Assembly: GCF_004801285.1 (NCBI RefSeq)
Contig: NZ_SSNY01000001.1
Location: forward strand, 496,001 to 560,000
Source of the DNA: Ollibium composti
GTDB lineage: Bacteria; Pseudomonadota; Alphaproteobacteria; Rhizobiales; Rhizobiaceae
Reading direction: 5' to 3'
DNA length: 64,000 nucleotides
The notes under the pieces were generated by a model. That model did not search any database and was not told the DNA's origin. It saw only the letters and a list, made by a program, of their open reading frames with translations. The position numbers and the translations under genes were made by a program. Positions 17,157 through 26,653 of this stretch are shown here, piece after piece. Position 1 is the stretch's first letter. Every line of letters starts with the position of its first letter.

Positions 17157-17192
17157 CCGATATTCCGCGATTCCCGTTGGGGGAGGTCACGT

Positions 17193-17234
17193 ATGCCACG
17201 ATTTGACATCGCTAAAGGGGGCCGCAAGGCCTAG
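17193..17234 (+). CDS. Possible 13-codon leader ORF
   Basis: ATG followed by 12 codons (M-P-R-F-D-I-A-K-G-G-R-K-A) and TAG, preceded by GGGGGAGGT with 5 nt spacing, the best ribosome binding site in this region. It lies 125 bp before the exporter ATG and downstream of the candidate promoter. It could be a leader peptide that couples translation to control of the exporter, or chance. The peptide resembles nothing I know. Confidence 0.3.
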   Translation: MPRFDIAKGGRKA

Positions 17235-17359
17235 GCATGATCGCCGCCGGTTTTCCGGCCGATTGTCGAATTCGCATCGACCAGCAGGCGAAGCGCCTGC
17301 GAGCGGTTCTTTCCATTTCTGATTTTTGAGGCCGGGCGAATTGCCGCCCGATTGACATC

Positions 17360-19162
17360 ATGACTCGTTTCAAAACCGACCTCGGCGGCGGCGCCTTCGC
17401 CAGCGTGCTTGGCTTCACCGTCCGCCATTGGCGGCGCCAGCCCTGGCGGCTGGCGCTGATCGTCGTCACCTTCATGGTCGCGACGCTGGCCGACGTGCTC
17501 ACCCCGCTCTATTCCGGACGGCTGGTCGATGCGGTGGCCTCCGGCGCCGCGGCCGATGCCGTGGCCTGGGATGCCGCGAAGGCGGCCTTCGTCACGCTGA
17601 TCGCCCTGGCGCTTGGCTCCGTCGTCATGCGCAACATCGCCTTCGTCGGCATCACCGACCTGACGCTGAAGATGATGGCCGACATCTCGGCCGACGCCTT
17701 CCATCGCGTCCAGCGCTTCTCGACGGACTGGCACGCGAACTCCTTCGCCGGCTCGACCGTGCGCAAGGTGACGCGCGGCATGTGGGCGCTCGACCTGCTC
17801 AACGACACCATCCTGATCGCGCTGTTCCCGTCGCTGGTCATGCTGGTCGGCTCGACCGTGCTTCTCGGCTGGTATTGGCCGATGATGGGGCTGGTCATCG
17901 CCATCGGCTCGCTGGTGTTCATCGCGGTCACCGCCGCGCTGTCGCTCGGCTATGTCGCGCCGGCGGCCCGGCTCGCCAACATCTGGGACACCAAGCTCGG
18001 CGGGTCGCTGGCCGACGCGGTGAGCTGCAACGCGGTGGTGAAGGGTTTCGGCGCCGAGGAGCGCGAGGAAGCGCGCTTCGCAGAGGTCGTTGCCAAGTGG
18101 CGCGGCCGCACCCGCCGCACCTGGATGCGCGGCACGGTGAACGGCACGACGCAGGGAATGATGCTGCTCGGCCTGAGGGCCGCCGTCATCGGCTTCGTGC
18201 TGGTGCTGTGGAGCTGGGGGCAGGCAAGCGCCGGCGACGTCGCCTTCGTGCTGACCTCCTTCTTCGTGCTGCAGGGCTACCTGCGCGACATCGGCATGCA
18301 CATCCGCAACATGCAGCGCTCCGTCAACGACATGGAGGAGCTGGTCGATTTCGAGGCGCAGCCGCTGGATGTCGACGACCGGCCGGGCGCCGGGCCGATC
18401 CGCATCGGGGAGGGCGGCATCACCTTCGACCATGTGACGTTCCATTACGGCAACCACCGCCTGCCGCTCTACCGGGATTTCTCCATCAGGATTAAGCCGG
18501 GCGAGCGGGTGGGGCTGGTCGGGCATTCCGGCTCCGGCAAGACGACTTTCGTCAAGCTGATCCAGCGGCTCTACGACGTCAGCGGCGGGCGTATCCTGAT
18601 CGACGGCCAGGATATCGCCGGGGTGCAGCAGGCGTCGCTGCGCTCGCAGATCGCCATCGTGCAGCAGGAGCCGATCCTGTTCCATCGCTCGCTGGCGGAG
18701 AACATCGCCTACGGCCGGCCCTCGGCGACGCAGGCCGAGATCGAGGAGGCGGCGCGGCAGGCCAGCGCCCACCACTTCATCACGGCGCTGCCCAAGGGCT
18801 ACGGCACGCTGGTCGGCGAGCGCGGCGTCAAGCTGTCCGGTGGCGAGCGCCAGCGCGTGGCGATCGCGCGCGCCTTCCTGGCGGATGCACCGATCCTGAT
18901 CTTCGACGAGGCGACGTCCAGCCTCGATTCGGAATCGGAGGTGCTGATCCAGCAGGCGATGGAACGGCTGATGGTGGGGCGCACGACGCTGGTCATCGCG
19001 CACCGACTCTCCACCGTGCGCTCGCTCGACCGACTGCTGGTCTTCGACCGGGGCAGGATCGCCGAGGAAGGCTCGCACGACGAGCTGATCCGTCTGCAGG
19101 GCGGCATCTACCGCCGGCTGTTCGAGCGTCAGGCGCTGGAGCTGACCAAGGGGCTGGCATGA
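17360..19162 (+). CDS. ABC exporter, fused permease-ATPase
   Basis: A 600-residue half-size exporter of the MsbA/LmrA type. A six-helix type I exporter membrane domain covers about 25-330. The ATPase follows with Walker A GHSGSGKTT near 391, Q-loop in IVQQEPILF, signature LSGGERQR near 492, Walker B LIFDEATSSLD and switch His in VIAHRL. It would work as a homodimer, or as a heterodimer if a partner exists elsewhere. Substrate is unknown; lipid, peptide or drug export are all possible for this fold. The N-terminus has no extra domain. The start lacks a good ribosome binding site (see the leader entry). Confidence 0.88.
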   Translation: MTRFKTDLGGGAFASVLGFTVRHWRRQPWRLALIVVTFMVATLADVLTPLYSGRLVDAVASGAAADAVAWDAAKAAFVTLIALALGSVVMRNIAFVGITDLTLKMMADISADAFHRVQRFSTDWHANSFAGSTVRKVTRGMWALDLLNDTILIALFPSLVMLVGSTVLLGWYWPMMGLVIAIGSLVFIAVTAALSLGYVAPAARLANIWDTKLGGSLADAVSCNAVVKGFGAEEREEARFAEVVAKWRGRTRRTWMRGTVNGTTQGMMLLGLRAAVIGFVLVLWSWGQASAGDVAFVLTSFFVLQGYLRDIGMHIRNMQRSVNDMEELVDFEAQPLDVDDRPGAGPIRIGEGGITFDHVTFHYGNHRLPLYRDFSIRIKPGERVGLVGHSGSGKTTFVKLIQRLYDVSGGRILIDGQDIAGVQQASLRSQIAIVQQEPILFHRSLAENIAYGRPSATQAEIEEAARQASAHHFITALPKGYGTLVGERGVKLSGGERQRVAIARAFLADAPILIFDEATSSLDSESEVLIQQAMERLMVGRTTLVIAHRLSTVRSLDRLLVFDRGRIAEEGSHDELIRLQGGIYRRLFERQALELTKGLA

Positions 19163-19469
19163 GGGGGCGGCTGGCTATCGCACAAGGCGATCCCCCTCTC
19201 CGTCTCGGCTTTGCCGAGCCACGTCTCCCCCACTTCGTGAGGGGAGAGGATGGGTGCCAAGCCTGTGGCCGGCGTATCCTCTCCCCCGGAACGGGGGAGA
19301 GGTGGCGCGCGAAGCGCGACGGAGAGGGGGGCAACACCCTGCGCCACTGTCCTGAGCCTGACAGAAGCCCACCCGCACCCGCGCTTTTCATCCTCGCTGC
19401 ATTGGCCTAAACAGGCGGGCGGGTAGGGCGGTTCTTGTCAACGCAAAGAGCATCCGCTACGCCCCCTTC
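19163..19469. other. 307-bp intergenic region before gltX
   Basis: Almost half is the palindromic repeat at 19192-19330. The remaining 139 bp up to gltX shows no distinct promoter. gltX may start from this region or depend on upstream transcription. Confidence 0.5.
19192..19330. repeat. Intergenic palindromic repeat of the CCCCTCTCC/GGGGAGAGG type
   Basis: The ends are CCCCCTCTCCGTC and its exact complement GACGGAGAGGGGG. Inside are nested hairpins: CTCGGC-tttGCCGAG, CTCCCCcacttcgtgaGGGGAG, CTCTCCCCCggaaCGGGGGAGAG and GCGCGCgaaGCGCG. The C-rich and G-rich arms also complement each other over a distance, so several folds are possible. Elements of this kind recur between genes in Mesorhizobium and other alphaproteobacteria. 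No gene is inside. Confidence 0.7.
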
Positions 19470-20843
19470 ATGACAGTCACCGTCCGCTTCGCCCCGTCGC
19501 CCACCGGCCGCATCCATATCGGCAACGCGCGCACCGCGCTGTTCAACTGGCTGTTCGCGCAAAAGCACCGAGGCCGATTCATCCAGCGCTTCGACGACAC
19601 CGACGTCGCCCGCTCGAAGCAGGAATATGCCGATTCCATCCTCTACGACCTGCATTGGCTGGGCATCTTCCAGGACGCCACGGAATACCAGTCGAAGCGC
19701 TTCGACCATTACGACGCGGCGGTGGAGCGGCTGAAGGCGGCCGGCGTGCTCTATCCGTGCTACGAGACGCCGGAGGAACTGGACCTGCGCCGCAAGGTGC
19801 GCCGCACGCGTGGCCTGCCGCCGGTCTACGGCCGCGAGGCGCTGGCGCTGACGTCAGCCCAGATCGCCGAATACGAAGGCGACGGGCGCCGCCCGCATTG
19901 GCGCTTCCTGCTGCCCAACTTCGTCTCCGACCCGCTGGAGCCGATGCGCACTGAAATCCGCTGGAACGACCTCGTGCGCGGCGAGGAGACGGTCGATCTC
20001 GCTTCCGTCTCCGATCCGGTGCTGGTGCGCGAGGACGGCACCTATCTCTACACGCTGCCTTCGGTGGTGGACGACATCGACATGGGCATCAGCCACGTCA
20101 TCCGCGGCGACGACCATGTCACCAACACCGGCGTGCAGATCGCGCTGTTCCAGGCGCTGGGCGCCGTGCCGCCGGGCTTCGGTCACCACAACCTGCTCAC
20201 CACGGTCTCGGGCGAGGGACTGTCGAAGCGCACCGGCGCGCTGTCGATCCAGGGCCTGCGCGAGGACGGCATCGAGGCGATGGCGGTGGCCTCGCTGGCG
20301 GTGCTGATCGGCACGTCGGAAAGCGTCCATGCGATGCCGACCATGGCCGAGCTCGCAGACCATTTCGATCCGGCGGCGACGTCGAAATCGGCGGCCAAGT
20401 TCGATCCCGACGAATTGCTGGTGCTGAACCGCGCGCTGCTGCACCACATGGCGTTTGCCGACGCGCGCGACCGGCTTGGGGCGCTGGGTATCGGCGGCGA
20501 GCGGGCGGAGCCGTTCTGGAACGCCGTGCGCGGCAATCTCGACCGGCTTTCCGATGCCGCCCAATGGTGGAAGATCGTCAACGAAGGGCCGCAGGAGACG
20601 TCGGAGCTCTCCGACGAGGACCGCGACTTCGTTCGGATCGCCTTCGACCTTTTGCCCGAAGACCCGTGGGACGCCGGCGTCTGGAAAGCCTGGACCGCCA
20701 AGGTGAGAAAGATGACCGAGCGCAAGGGCAAGGCGCTGTTCATGCCGCTCAGGCTGGCGCTTACGGGCCTTTCTTCGGGGCCGGAGCTCGCAGATCTATT
20801 GCCCCTGATGGGTCGGGAAGGAACCTTGGCCCGACGACCCTGA
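19470..20843 (+). CDS. gltX: Glutamate--tRNA ligase
   Basis: A 457-residue class I aminoacyl-tRNA synthetase that charges tRNA with glutamate. The HIGH-type motif is RIHIGNAR at about 14-21, and the KMSKS-type loop is GLSKRTG at about 250-256. Length matches full GluRS with anticodon-binding domain. Many alphaproteobacteria carry two gltX genes, one of them also charging tRNA-Gln; which this is cannot be read from sequence alone. The last 83 bp overlap the 3' end of the convergent DUF2865 gene. The downstream frame after the terminal ALARRP looks complete. Confidence 0.94.
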   Translation: MTVTVRFAPSPTGRIHIGNARTALFNWLFAQKHRGRFIQRFDDTDVARSKQEYADSILYDLHWLGIFQDATEYQSKRFDHYDAAVERLKAAGVLYPCYETPEELDLRRKVRRTRGLPPVYGREALALTSAQIAEYEGDGRRPHWRFLLPNFVSDPLEPMRTEIRWNDLVRGEETVDLASVSDPVLVREDGTYLYTLPSVVDDIDMGISHVIRGDDHVTNTGVQIALFQALGAVPPGFGHHNLLTTVSGEGLSKRTGALSIQGLREDGIEAMAVASLAVLIGTSESVHAMPTMAELADHFDPAATSKSAAKFDPDELLVLNRALLHHMAFADARDRLGALGIGGERAEPFWNAVRGNLDRLSDAAQWWKIVNEGPQETSELSDEDRDFVRIAFDLLPEDPWDAGVWKAWTAKVRKMTERKGKALFMPLRLALTGLSSGPELADLLPLMGREGTLARRP

Positions 20844-21885
20844 CCTTGCGGTCCCCGGACGAATTTTCCGCCGCCTTCTCGGCGGCCAGCCGCCTGATCG
20901 TCTCGATGTCGAGGCCGCCTTCGGCATTGGCCTGCGTTTCGGGATCGGCCGCCGGGTCCGGCCTTGCCGCCGGCATGATCGAAACGGAGGGCGACAGCGA
21001 CTGCATGGTCGGCGAAGATGTCGGCCCGGCACCGGAAACGCCGCTGGAGCCGCCGCCGAGAATGGAAAAATCCCTCGGCGCGTTGCAGCCGCAGCTTTGC
21101 GGCACCGAGGCGTTCGGCTTCTTGTAGAGATAGGCGGTCGAAAGATCGCCGTAGGGGCGGCCGGTGGCCACCGAGATCATGCGCGACGAATCCTCGTCCA
21201 TTCCGCGCGTGTAGAAAAGCTGGATGGCGGCGCCGGGGCAGCTCGATTCGCAATTCTTCTGGTCGCGTTCGAAATCGCCGGCGGAAGCCGCGTTGGACAT
21301 CGGGAAGAAATAGCCGTCGCAGGTGCGCACGCATAGGGTGCGGTATTCGCCGCCCGGAAGGGAAACCTCGTTCGGCCTATCGGCGCGCTCGATGGTTTCG
21401 CCGAGCAGGCGCTGGACGCTGCCGTCGCTGGAGCGGATCGTCACTGCCTTGTCTTCCGCCTTGCGGTCGCGGCAGCCGTTCTTGTCGAGCAGCGCCATCA
21501 GGCGGGCGCGGCTGCGGCGCTTGCCGCCGCCGGAGAGCTGGGCGCGCTTGCGCTCGAGCTTGTCCAGGTTGCCGTTCATGCGCGACAGGGCGGCATTGAG
21601 CGAGGCGCATTGGCTGACGTTGCCGGAAAACAGCGAGAAGCCGCAGCCGAGGGTGCGCGCCTGGCTGCGCGCCTTGGCGATCTCGCTTTGCTGCCGCGCG
21701 ATGGCGGCGTCGTATCTGTTGAGCTGCGCGGGGCCGGAACCGCCGCGCGGTGCGCCCGCGAGTTCCGCCTCCAACTGGCGGCAGATGTGGGCGGACGCCT
21801 GCGCCGCAGCCGGTGCGAATGCAACCAGCACCGCCGCGCCCATCAGTGCGGCAGCGAGCATTTGCGCCCTGCGATCGCCCTTCAT
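20761..21885 (-). CDS. Exported DUF2865 protein
   Basis: A 374-residue secreted or periplasmic protein. The signal peptide ends near residue 30 (AAAQASA). A predicted coiled section with [15 protein letters not shown] follows, then the cysteine-bearing core typical of DUF2865 around [14 protein letters not shown] and [16 protein letters not shown] at about 185-235. A low-complexity Ser/Pro/Ala region precedes a basic tail ending in Lys-Gly-Pro. The role of the family is unknown; Cys pairs suggest disulfides. The last 27 codons lie antisense to the gltX C-terminus. Confidence 0.82.
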   Translation of the reverse strand: MKGDRRAQMLAAALMGAAVLVAFAPAAAQASAHICRQLEAELAGAPRGGSGPAQLNRYDAAIARQQSEIAKARSQARTLGCGFSLFSGNVSQCASLNAALSRMNGNLDKLERKRAQLSGGGKRRSRARLMALLDKNGCRDRKAEDKAVTIRSSDGSVQRLLGETIERADRPNEVSLPGGEYRTLCVRTCDGYFFPMSNAASAGDFERDQKNCESSCPGAAIQLFYTRGMDEDSSRMISVATGRPYGDLSTAYLYKKPNASVPQSCGCNAPRDFSILGGGSSGVSGAGPTSSPTMQSLSPSVSIMPAARPDPAADPETQANAEGGLDIETIRRLAAEKAAENSSGDRKVRVVGPRFLPDPSGAIDLRAPAPKKGP

Positions 21886-21951
21886 CCGGTTCGGTTCCCG
21901 CCGCCAGAATCGTCCAGCGAAAGCTTAGCGCGCGGCGAGTTAACCCGTTCT

Positions 21952-24288
21952 TTACGCTGTCGGCGCGTCGAGCTTCAGCGTCGCCTGTGCCCGCTGCGAA
22001 GCCTCGACGACGGCAAGCGCGGTCATGTTAACGACGCCGCGCGAGGTGACCGACGGGGTCAAGATGTGCGCCGGCTTGTCGGTGCCGAGCAGGATCGGCC
22101 CGACATGCAGCGCGTCGAGCGTCGCTTGCAGCGCGGTCAGGGTGATGTTGGCGGCGTCGAGGTTAGGGAAGACCAGAAGGTTGGCTTCCCCTTTCAGGCG
22201 CGAGCCGGGGTTCACGCGCTGGCGCAGATGCGCCGACAGCGCGGTGTCGGCGTGCATCTCGCCGTCGCATTCGAGGTCGGGTGCGATGCGGTGCAGGATT
22301 TCGGCCGCCTTGCGCATCTTCATGGCGCTCGGCACGTCGCGCGAGCCGAAGTCCGACAGCGACAGAAGCGCCGCCTTCGGCTCGATGCCGAAGCGGCGGA
22401 TTTCTTCCGCCGCGAGCACGGTCATCTCGGCGATTTCCTCCGCACTCGGATCGACCGTCACATGGGTGTCGGTGAGGAACAGCACGCCGCGCTGCGAAAT
22501 CAGCATCGAGAGCGTCGACAGGTCGCGATCCTCGATGCCCGGCCGGCTGCCGATGATGAGGTTGACGTTGCGCAGGTGGCGGGCGAAGCGGCCTTCCAGC
22601 CCGCACAGCATGGCGTCCGCGTCGCCGCGCTTCACGGCAAGGGCTGCGATGACGGTGTTTTCGGTGCGCACCTTGGTGCGCGCGGCTTCCGGCGTGACGC
22701 CGCGGCGGCCGCCGAGTTCCATCAGCAGGTCGACATAATGCCGGTAGCGCGGATCATCTTCCGGGTTGATGAGGCCGAAATCGACGCCCGGCCGGATGCG
22801 CAGGCCGTGACGCTTGAGGCGGACTTCGATGACGTGCGGGCGGCCGATCAGGATCGGCTCGGCGATGCCTTCCTCCAGCACCACCTGGGCGGCGCGCAGC
22901 ACGCGCTCGTCCTCGCCGTCGGCATAGATGACGCGCTTCAGGCTCGCCGTCTTCGCCGCTGAGAAGACCGGCTTCATGACGAGGCCCGAGCGGAAGACGA
23001 AGCGGTTCAGCTTGTCGATATAGGCGGCGAAATCCTCGATGGGCCGTGTCGCCACGCCGGTCTCGCAGGCGGCCTTGGCGACTGCCGGGGCGATGCGCAG
23101 GATGAGGCGCGGATCGAACGGCGAGGGGATGAGGAAATCGGGGCCGAACATCGGCGTCTCGCCCGAATAGGCGCGCGCTGCGACGTCCGACGGCTCCTCG
23201 CGGGCGAGGCCGGCGATGGCGCGCACGGCGGCCATCTTCATCTCCTCGTTGATGGCGCTGGCGCCGCAGTCCAGCGCGCCACGGAAGATGTAAGGAAAGC
23301 ACAGGACGTTGTTGACCTGATTGGGGAAATCGGAACGGCCGGTGCAGATCATCGCGTCCGGGCGCGCGGCACGGGCCACCTCCGGCATGATCTCCGGCGT
23401 CGGGTTGGCGAGCGCCAGGATCAGCGGCTTTTCCGCCATGTCGGCGAGCAGTTCGGGCTTCAGCACGCCTGCGGCGGACAGGCCGAGGAAGATGTCGGCG
23501 CCGCCGATCACGTCGGCCAGCGTGCGGGCGTCGGTATCCTTGACGTAGGCGTCCTTCCAGCGGTCCATTTCCTCGACGCGGCCTTGATAGGCGACGCCGT
23601 GGCGGTCGGTGACCCAGATGTTGTCGATGCTGGCGCCGAGAGAAACCAGAAGGTTGAGGCAGGCAAGCGCGGCGGCACCGGCGCCGGAGGTGACGATCTT
23701 GACCTTGCCGATCTCCTTGCCGGCCAGTTCCAGCGCGTTCAGCACCGCCGACGCCACGATGATGGCGGTGCCGTGCTGGTCGTCATGGAACACCGGAATG
23801 CTCATGCGCGCCTTCAGCCGTTCCTCCACCTCGAAGCATTCGGGGGCCTTGATGTCCTCAAGGTTGATGCCGCCGAAGGTGGGTTCGAGCGCCGAAATGG
23901 TCTCGACCATGCGATCGATCCCGGGCGCGTCGATCTCGATGTCGAAGACGTCGATGCCGGCGAACTTCTTGAACAGTACGGCCTTGCCTTCCATTACCGG
24001 CTTGGAGGCGAGCGGACCGATGTTGCCGAGGCCGAGCACGGCCGTGCCGTTCGACACCACGCCCACGAGATTGGCGCGGCTGGTGTAGTCGGCCGCGAGC
24101 GCCGGGTCGTCCTGGATGGCGAGGCAGGGGGCGGCGACGCCGGGCGAATAGGCCAGCGCCAGGTCGCGCTGGTTGCCGAGCGGCTTGGTGGCCTGGATTT
24201 CCAGCTTTCCGGGGGTCGGGTGCTTGTGGAAGAAAAGCGCCGCCTCGTCGAGGTCGGAACGCGCCGGTTTCTTGTTTTCATCCTTCAT
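21952..24288 (-). CDS. maeB: NADP-dependent malic enzyme with phosphotransacetylase-like domain
   Basis: A 778-residue two-part protein. The N-terminal half is malic enzyme, with [15 protein letters not shown] near the catalytic Tyr/Lys region, the DDQHGTA metal site and the Rossmann loop [10 protein letters not shown]. It decarboxylates malate to pyruvate. The C-terminal 330 residues resemble phosphate acetyltransferase, which in this family is usually inactive and allosteric (acetyl-CoA sensing). Rhizobia have two such fused enzymes, DME and TME; cofactor preference cannot be fixed by eye. The start is unambiguous: M-K-D-E-N-K-K followed by the conserved [11 protein letters not shown]. Confidence 0.93.
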   Translation of the reverse strand: MKDENKKPARSDLDEAALFFHKHPTPGKLEIQATKPLGNQRDLALAYSPGVAAPCLAIQDDPALAADYTSRANLVGVVSNGTAVLGLGNIGPLASKPVMEGKAVLFKKFAGIDVFDIEIDAPGIDRMVETISALEPTFGGINLEDIKAPECFEVEERLKARMSIPVFHDDQHGTAIIVASAVLNALELAGKEIGKVKIVTSGAGAAALACLNLLVSLGASIDNIWVTDRHGVAYQGRVEEMDRWKDAYVKDTDARTLADVIGGADIFLGLSAAGVLKPELLADMAEKPLILALANPTPEIMPEVARAARPDAMICTGRSDFPNQVNNVLCFPYIFRGALDCGASAINEEMKMAAVRAIAGLAREEPSDVAARAYSGETPMFGPDFLIPSPFDPRLILRIAPAVAKAACETGVATRPIEDFAAYIDKLNRFVFRSGLVMKPVFSAAKTASLKRVIYADGEDERVLRAAQVVLEEGIAEPILIGRPHVIEVRLKRHGLRIRPGVDFGLINPEDDPRYRHYVDLLMELGGRRGVTPEAARTKVRTENTVIAALAVKRGDADAMLCGLEGRFARHLRNVNLIIGSRPGIEDRDLSTLSMLISQRGVLFLTDTHVTVDPSAEEIAEMTVLAAEEIRRFGIEPKAALLSLSDFGSRDVPSAMKMRKAAEILHRIAPDLECDGEMHADTALSAHLRQRVNPGSRLKGEANLLVFPNLDAANITLTALQATLDALHVGPILLGTDKPAHILTPSVTSRGVVNMTALAVVEASQRAQATLKLDAPTA

Positions 24289-24432
24289 CTCGGTCCCCGC
24301 ACTATCAGCCTTTTGTTCCTTTTAGCACGCAGCTGGGCGTTTTCGAGGCGGCAAATGCGCGATCGGGGTCAAAGGCAAAGAAGTGAATGTGTTTCAATAT
24401 TTTCAGCCGGAAAGTTCGTGCGGATGCCTGTC

Positions 24433-25212
24433 TCAGAAGGCGCTGACATAGAGCCCGCCGTCGACGGGGATGTTCTGGCCGGTGAGGTAGCCGGCATGCA
24501 CCGAGCAGAGGAAGGCGCAGATCTGGCCGAATTCCTCCGGCGTTCCCAGCCGTTTTGCGGGAATGTCCGCCGAAATGCGCGCCTTGCGCGCGGCTGCCGC
24601 CGCCGGGTCCTCGACCGAGCCCGGTTCGTGGGGGCCGCGCAGCCGGTCGGTGTCCAGCTTGCCGGGCAGGAGGTTGTTGATGGTGACGTTCTTGTCGGCG
24701 ACGGTGCGGGCGACGCCGGCGAGGAACGAGGTCAGCCCGGCGCGCGCGCCCGACGACAGGTCGAGGCCGGCAAGCGGGGTGTAGACCGACAGCGAGGTGA
24801 TGTTGACGATGCGGCCGAAGCCGCGCGCCGCCATGCCGTCGATGACAGCCTGCACCAGTTCGATGGGCGTGACCATGTTGTTGGTGACGCCGGCGAGGAT
24901 CTTCTCGCGGTCGAGTTCGCGGAAATCGCGGAAGGGCGGGCCGCCATTGTTGTTGACGAGGATGTCGGGTTCGGGGCAGGCGGCGAGCAGCGCCTTCTGC
25001 ACCTTCGGGTCGGATACGTCGCCGGCCACCTCGGTGACAGTCACCTTGTAGCGCTCACGGATTTCGGCGGCCGTTTTCGCCAACAGCGCGGCGTCGCGCC
25101 CGTTGACGACGAGGTCGCAGCCCGCTTCCGCCAGCGCCGTCGCGCAGCCGCGGCCAAGCCCCTTGCTCGACGCGCAGACGATGGCCTTGCGGCCGCTTAT
25201 GCCGAGATCCAT
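24433..25212 (-). CDS. Divergent short-chain dehydrogenase/reductase
   Basis: A 259-residue Rossmann-fold protein of the SDR superfamily. The nucleotide loop is ASSKGLGRG at 14-22 rather than TGxxxGxG. NNNGG at 87-91 replaces NNAG, and the catalytic Ser region is NITS at 137-140. The usual Tyr-x-x-x-Lys pair appears replaced: the aligned positions are Ser153 and Arg157 in LSSGARAGL. This resembles the 'beta-ketoacyl reductase-like' divergent SDR subgroup whose tetrad is not conserved. Annotation as 3-oxoacyl-ACP reductase is therefore doubtful. The start was placed at 25212; the MFS gene is divergent 226 bp away. Confidence 0.8.
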   Translation of the reverse strand: MDLGISGRKAIVCASSKGLGRGCATALAEAGCDLVVNGRDAALLAKTAAEIRERYKVTVTEVAGDVSDPKVQKALLAACPEPDILVNNNGGPPFRDFRELDREKILAGVTNNMVTPIELVQAVIDGMAARGFGRIVNITSLSVYTPLAGLDLSSGARAGLTSFLAGVARTVADKNVTINNLLPGKLDTDRLRGPHEPGSVEDPAAAAARKARISADIPAKRLGTPEEFGQICAFLCSVHAGYLTGQNIPVDGGLYVSAF

Positions 25213-25438
25213 GGCAAACGTTCTCCTGTTGCGGTGCGAGGCTACCCTTGGTGCTGGACCAAGCGCAACTGCCGAGCGCTGTTGCATGAGCCGGTGTGAG
25301 CCAGAACGACGGCGAGGCAACAACAGGTCTGAATCGAATCAAAAACTGCCTGATCGCCCATTCCGTGGGATTTTCGGGCGTGATATGGGGGCGAACAGGC
25401 GCCGGCCATGCGGCTCGAGTCGCCGTGGAAATTCCCGG

Positions 25439-26653
25439 ATGTCGCTGCCACCGCTTTCGCCCGAACAGAAGGTCAAGCCTCGCTATTTCGAGCTGAGGCT
25501 GGCGGCGATGTTCTTCACGCTGCTCATTCCCGGCGGCATCTACGTTCCCTATTTTCCGCTCTGGCTTGAGCGTCACGGCTTCGGCCCGCAGGAGATCGCC
25601 GTTATCCTGTCGGCGCCGATGTTCCTGCGCGTGGCGACGACGCCGATCTTCACCGCGCTCGCCGACAGGGCGCGCGACAGGGCCAATGTCTATAACCTGC
25701 TGGTCGCGGCCTCGGTGGTCGTCTCTGCCGGCTATTTCCTGAAACCCACTTACGCCGTGGTTCTTGCCGTCTCGCTGCTTTTGGCGGCGGTGTGGACGCC
25801 GCATTCGCCGATCGCCGATTCGCTGGCGCTTTCGGGCGTGCGCCGTTTCGGCGCCAACTACACGGCGATGCGCATCTGGGGCTCGATCTCCTTCCTGCTG
25901 GCCAATCTCGTCGGCGGCTTCATCCTCGCCGCCACCGGCGCCGACGCGGTGCCTGTCCTGGTTTTCGGCGCGTTTTGCCTGACGCTCGTCGTCGGCCTTG
26001 CAGCACCCCGTCTCGGCCCGCCGCGCCTTGCCTCGCCATTGTCCGCAACCGGGATGCAGGAGGCGGCGCCGCGTTTGCTCAACGGCTACTTTCTCTATTT
26101 CGTGCTCGGCGCCGGCGTCGTCATCGCCAGCCATTCCTTCATCAACAGCTTCGCCTCGATCTACTGGCGCTCGATCGGCATCAGCGACTCCGTCATCGGC
26201 ATGCTGTGGGCCTTCGCGGTGGTCGCCGAGGTCGGCATGTTCTTCGGATTCAACCGCCTGTTCGGCAAGGTTCCGGTGGCCACGCTCATCCTGGCGGCCG
26301 CCGTGGGGGCGGCGCTGCGCTGGGCGCTGTTCCCGCTGATCTGGCCGTTCGGCCTCGGCGTGCCGGGCTTCTTCGCCGTGCAGGCGCTGCATGCGGTTTC
26401 CACCGCGCTGGTGCTGATCGGCCTGCAGAAGATGATCGGCGAGACGGTTGCCGACAGGCAGACGGGGGCGGCGCAAGGCATCGCCTATTTCTCGAACTAT
26501 TTCTTCACCGCAGTGGCGACGCTGGCCTCCGGACCGCTCTATGCGCGTTTCGGCTTCGACGGCGGCTACGCCATGGTGCCGGTGGCGCTGGCCGGTTTCG
26601 TGCTCATCCGCCTCGCCGCGCGCTCAGCCCCACAGGCCGCGCTCAGGCGATGA
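25439..26653 (+). CDS. MFS transporter, HcaT/MFS_1_like type
   Basis: A 404-residue, about 12-helix major facilitator. The N-terminus after PPLSPEQKVKPRYFELRL runs straight into the first helix (MFFTLLIPGGIYVPYFPLWL), as in the small MFS_1_like group that includes HcaT (phenylpropionate) and nucleoside symporters. Substrate is unknown. The conserved loop between helices 2 and 3 is ADRARDRANVY. The frame extends upstream, but the ATG at 25439 begins directly before the conserved part. Its 3' end overlaps that of the dipeptide epimerase gene by 30 bp. Confidence 0.82.
   Translation: MSLPPLSPEQKVKPRYFELRLAAMFFTLLIPGGIYVPYFPLWLERHGFGPQEIAVILSAPMFLRVATTPIFTALADRARDRANVYNLLVAASVVVSAGYFLKPTYAVVLAVSLLLAAVWTPHSPIADSLALSGVRRFGANYTAMRIWGSISFLLANLVGGFILAATGADAVPVLVFGAFCLTLVVGLAAPRLGPPRLASPLSATGMQEAAPRLLNGYFLYFVLGAGVVIASHSFINSFASIYWRSIGISDSVIGMLWAFAVVAEVGMFFGFNRLFGKVPVATLILAAAVGAALRWALFPLIWPFGLGVPGFFAVQALHAVSTALVLIGLQKMIGETVADRQTGAAQGIAYFSNYFFTAVATLASGPLYARFGFDGGYAMVPVALAGFVLIRLAARSAPQAALRR

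Larger units (their letters stand above)
16906..17359. other. 454-bp intergenic region / leader of the ABC exporter
   Basis: It begins with a terminator for the preceding gene. A candidate promoter at 17128-17156 is followed by a 13-codon ORF with a strong ribosome binding site and by three small hairpins: AGGCG-aag-CGCCT, GGGCG-aattgc-CGCCC, and one around CCGCCGGTTTTCCGG. The exporter's own ATG has no clear ribosome binding site. No tRNA or known riboswitch was recognised. Confidence 0.45.

Noticed and set aside
23584-25299. Plus-strand open frame of 571 codons over maeB and the SDR gene
   Set aside because: Spans two real minus-strand genes and their intergenic gap; composition is low-complexity.
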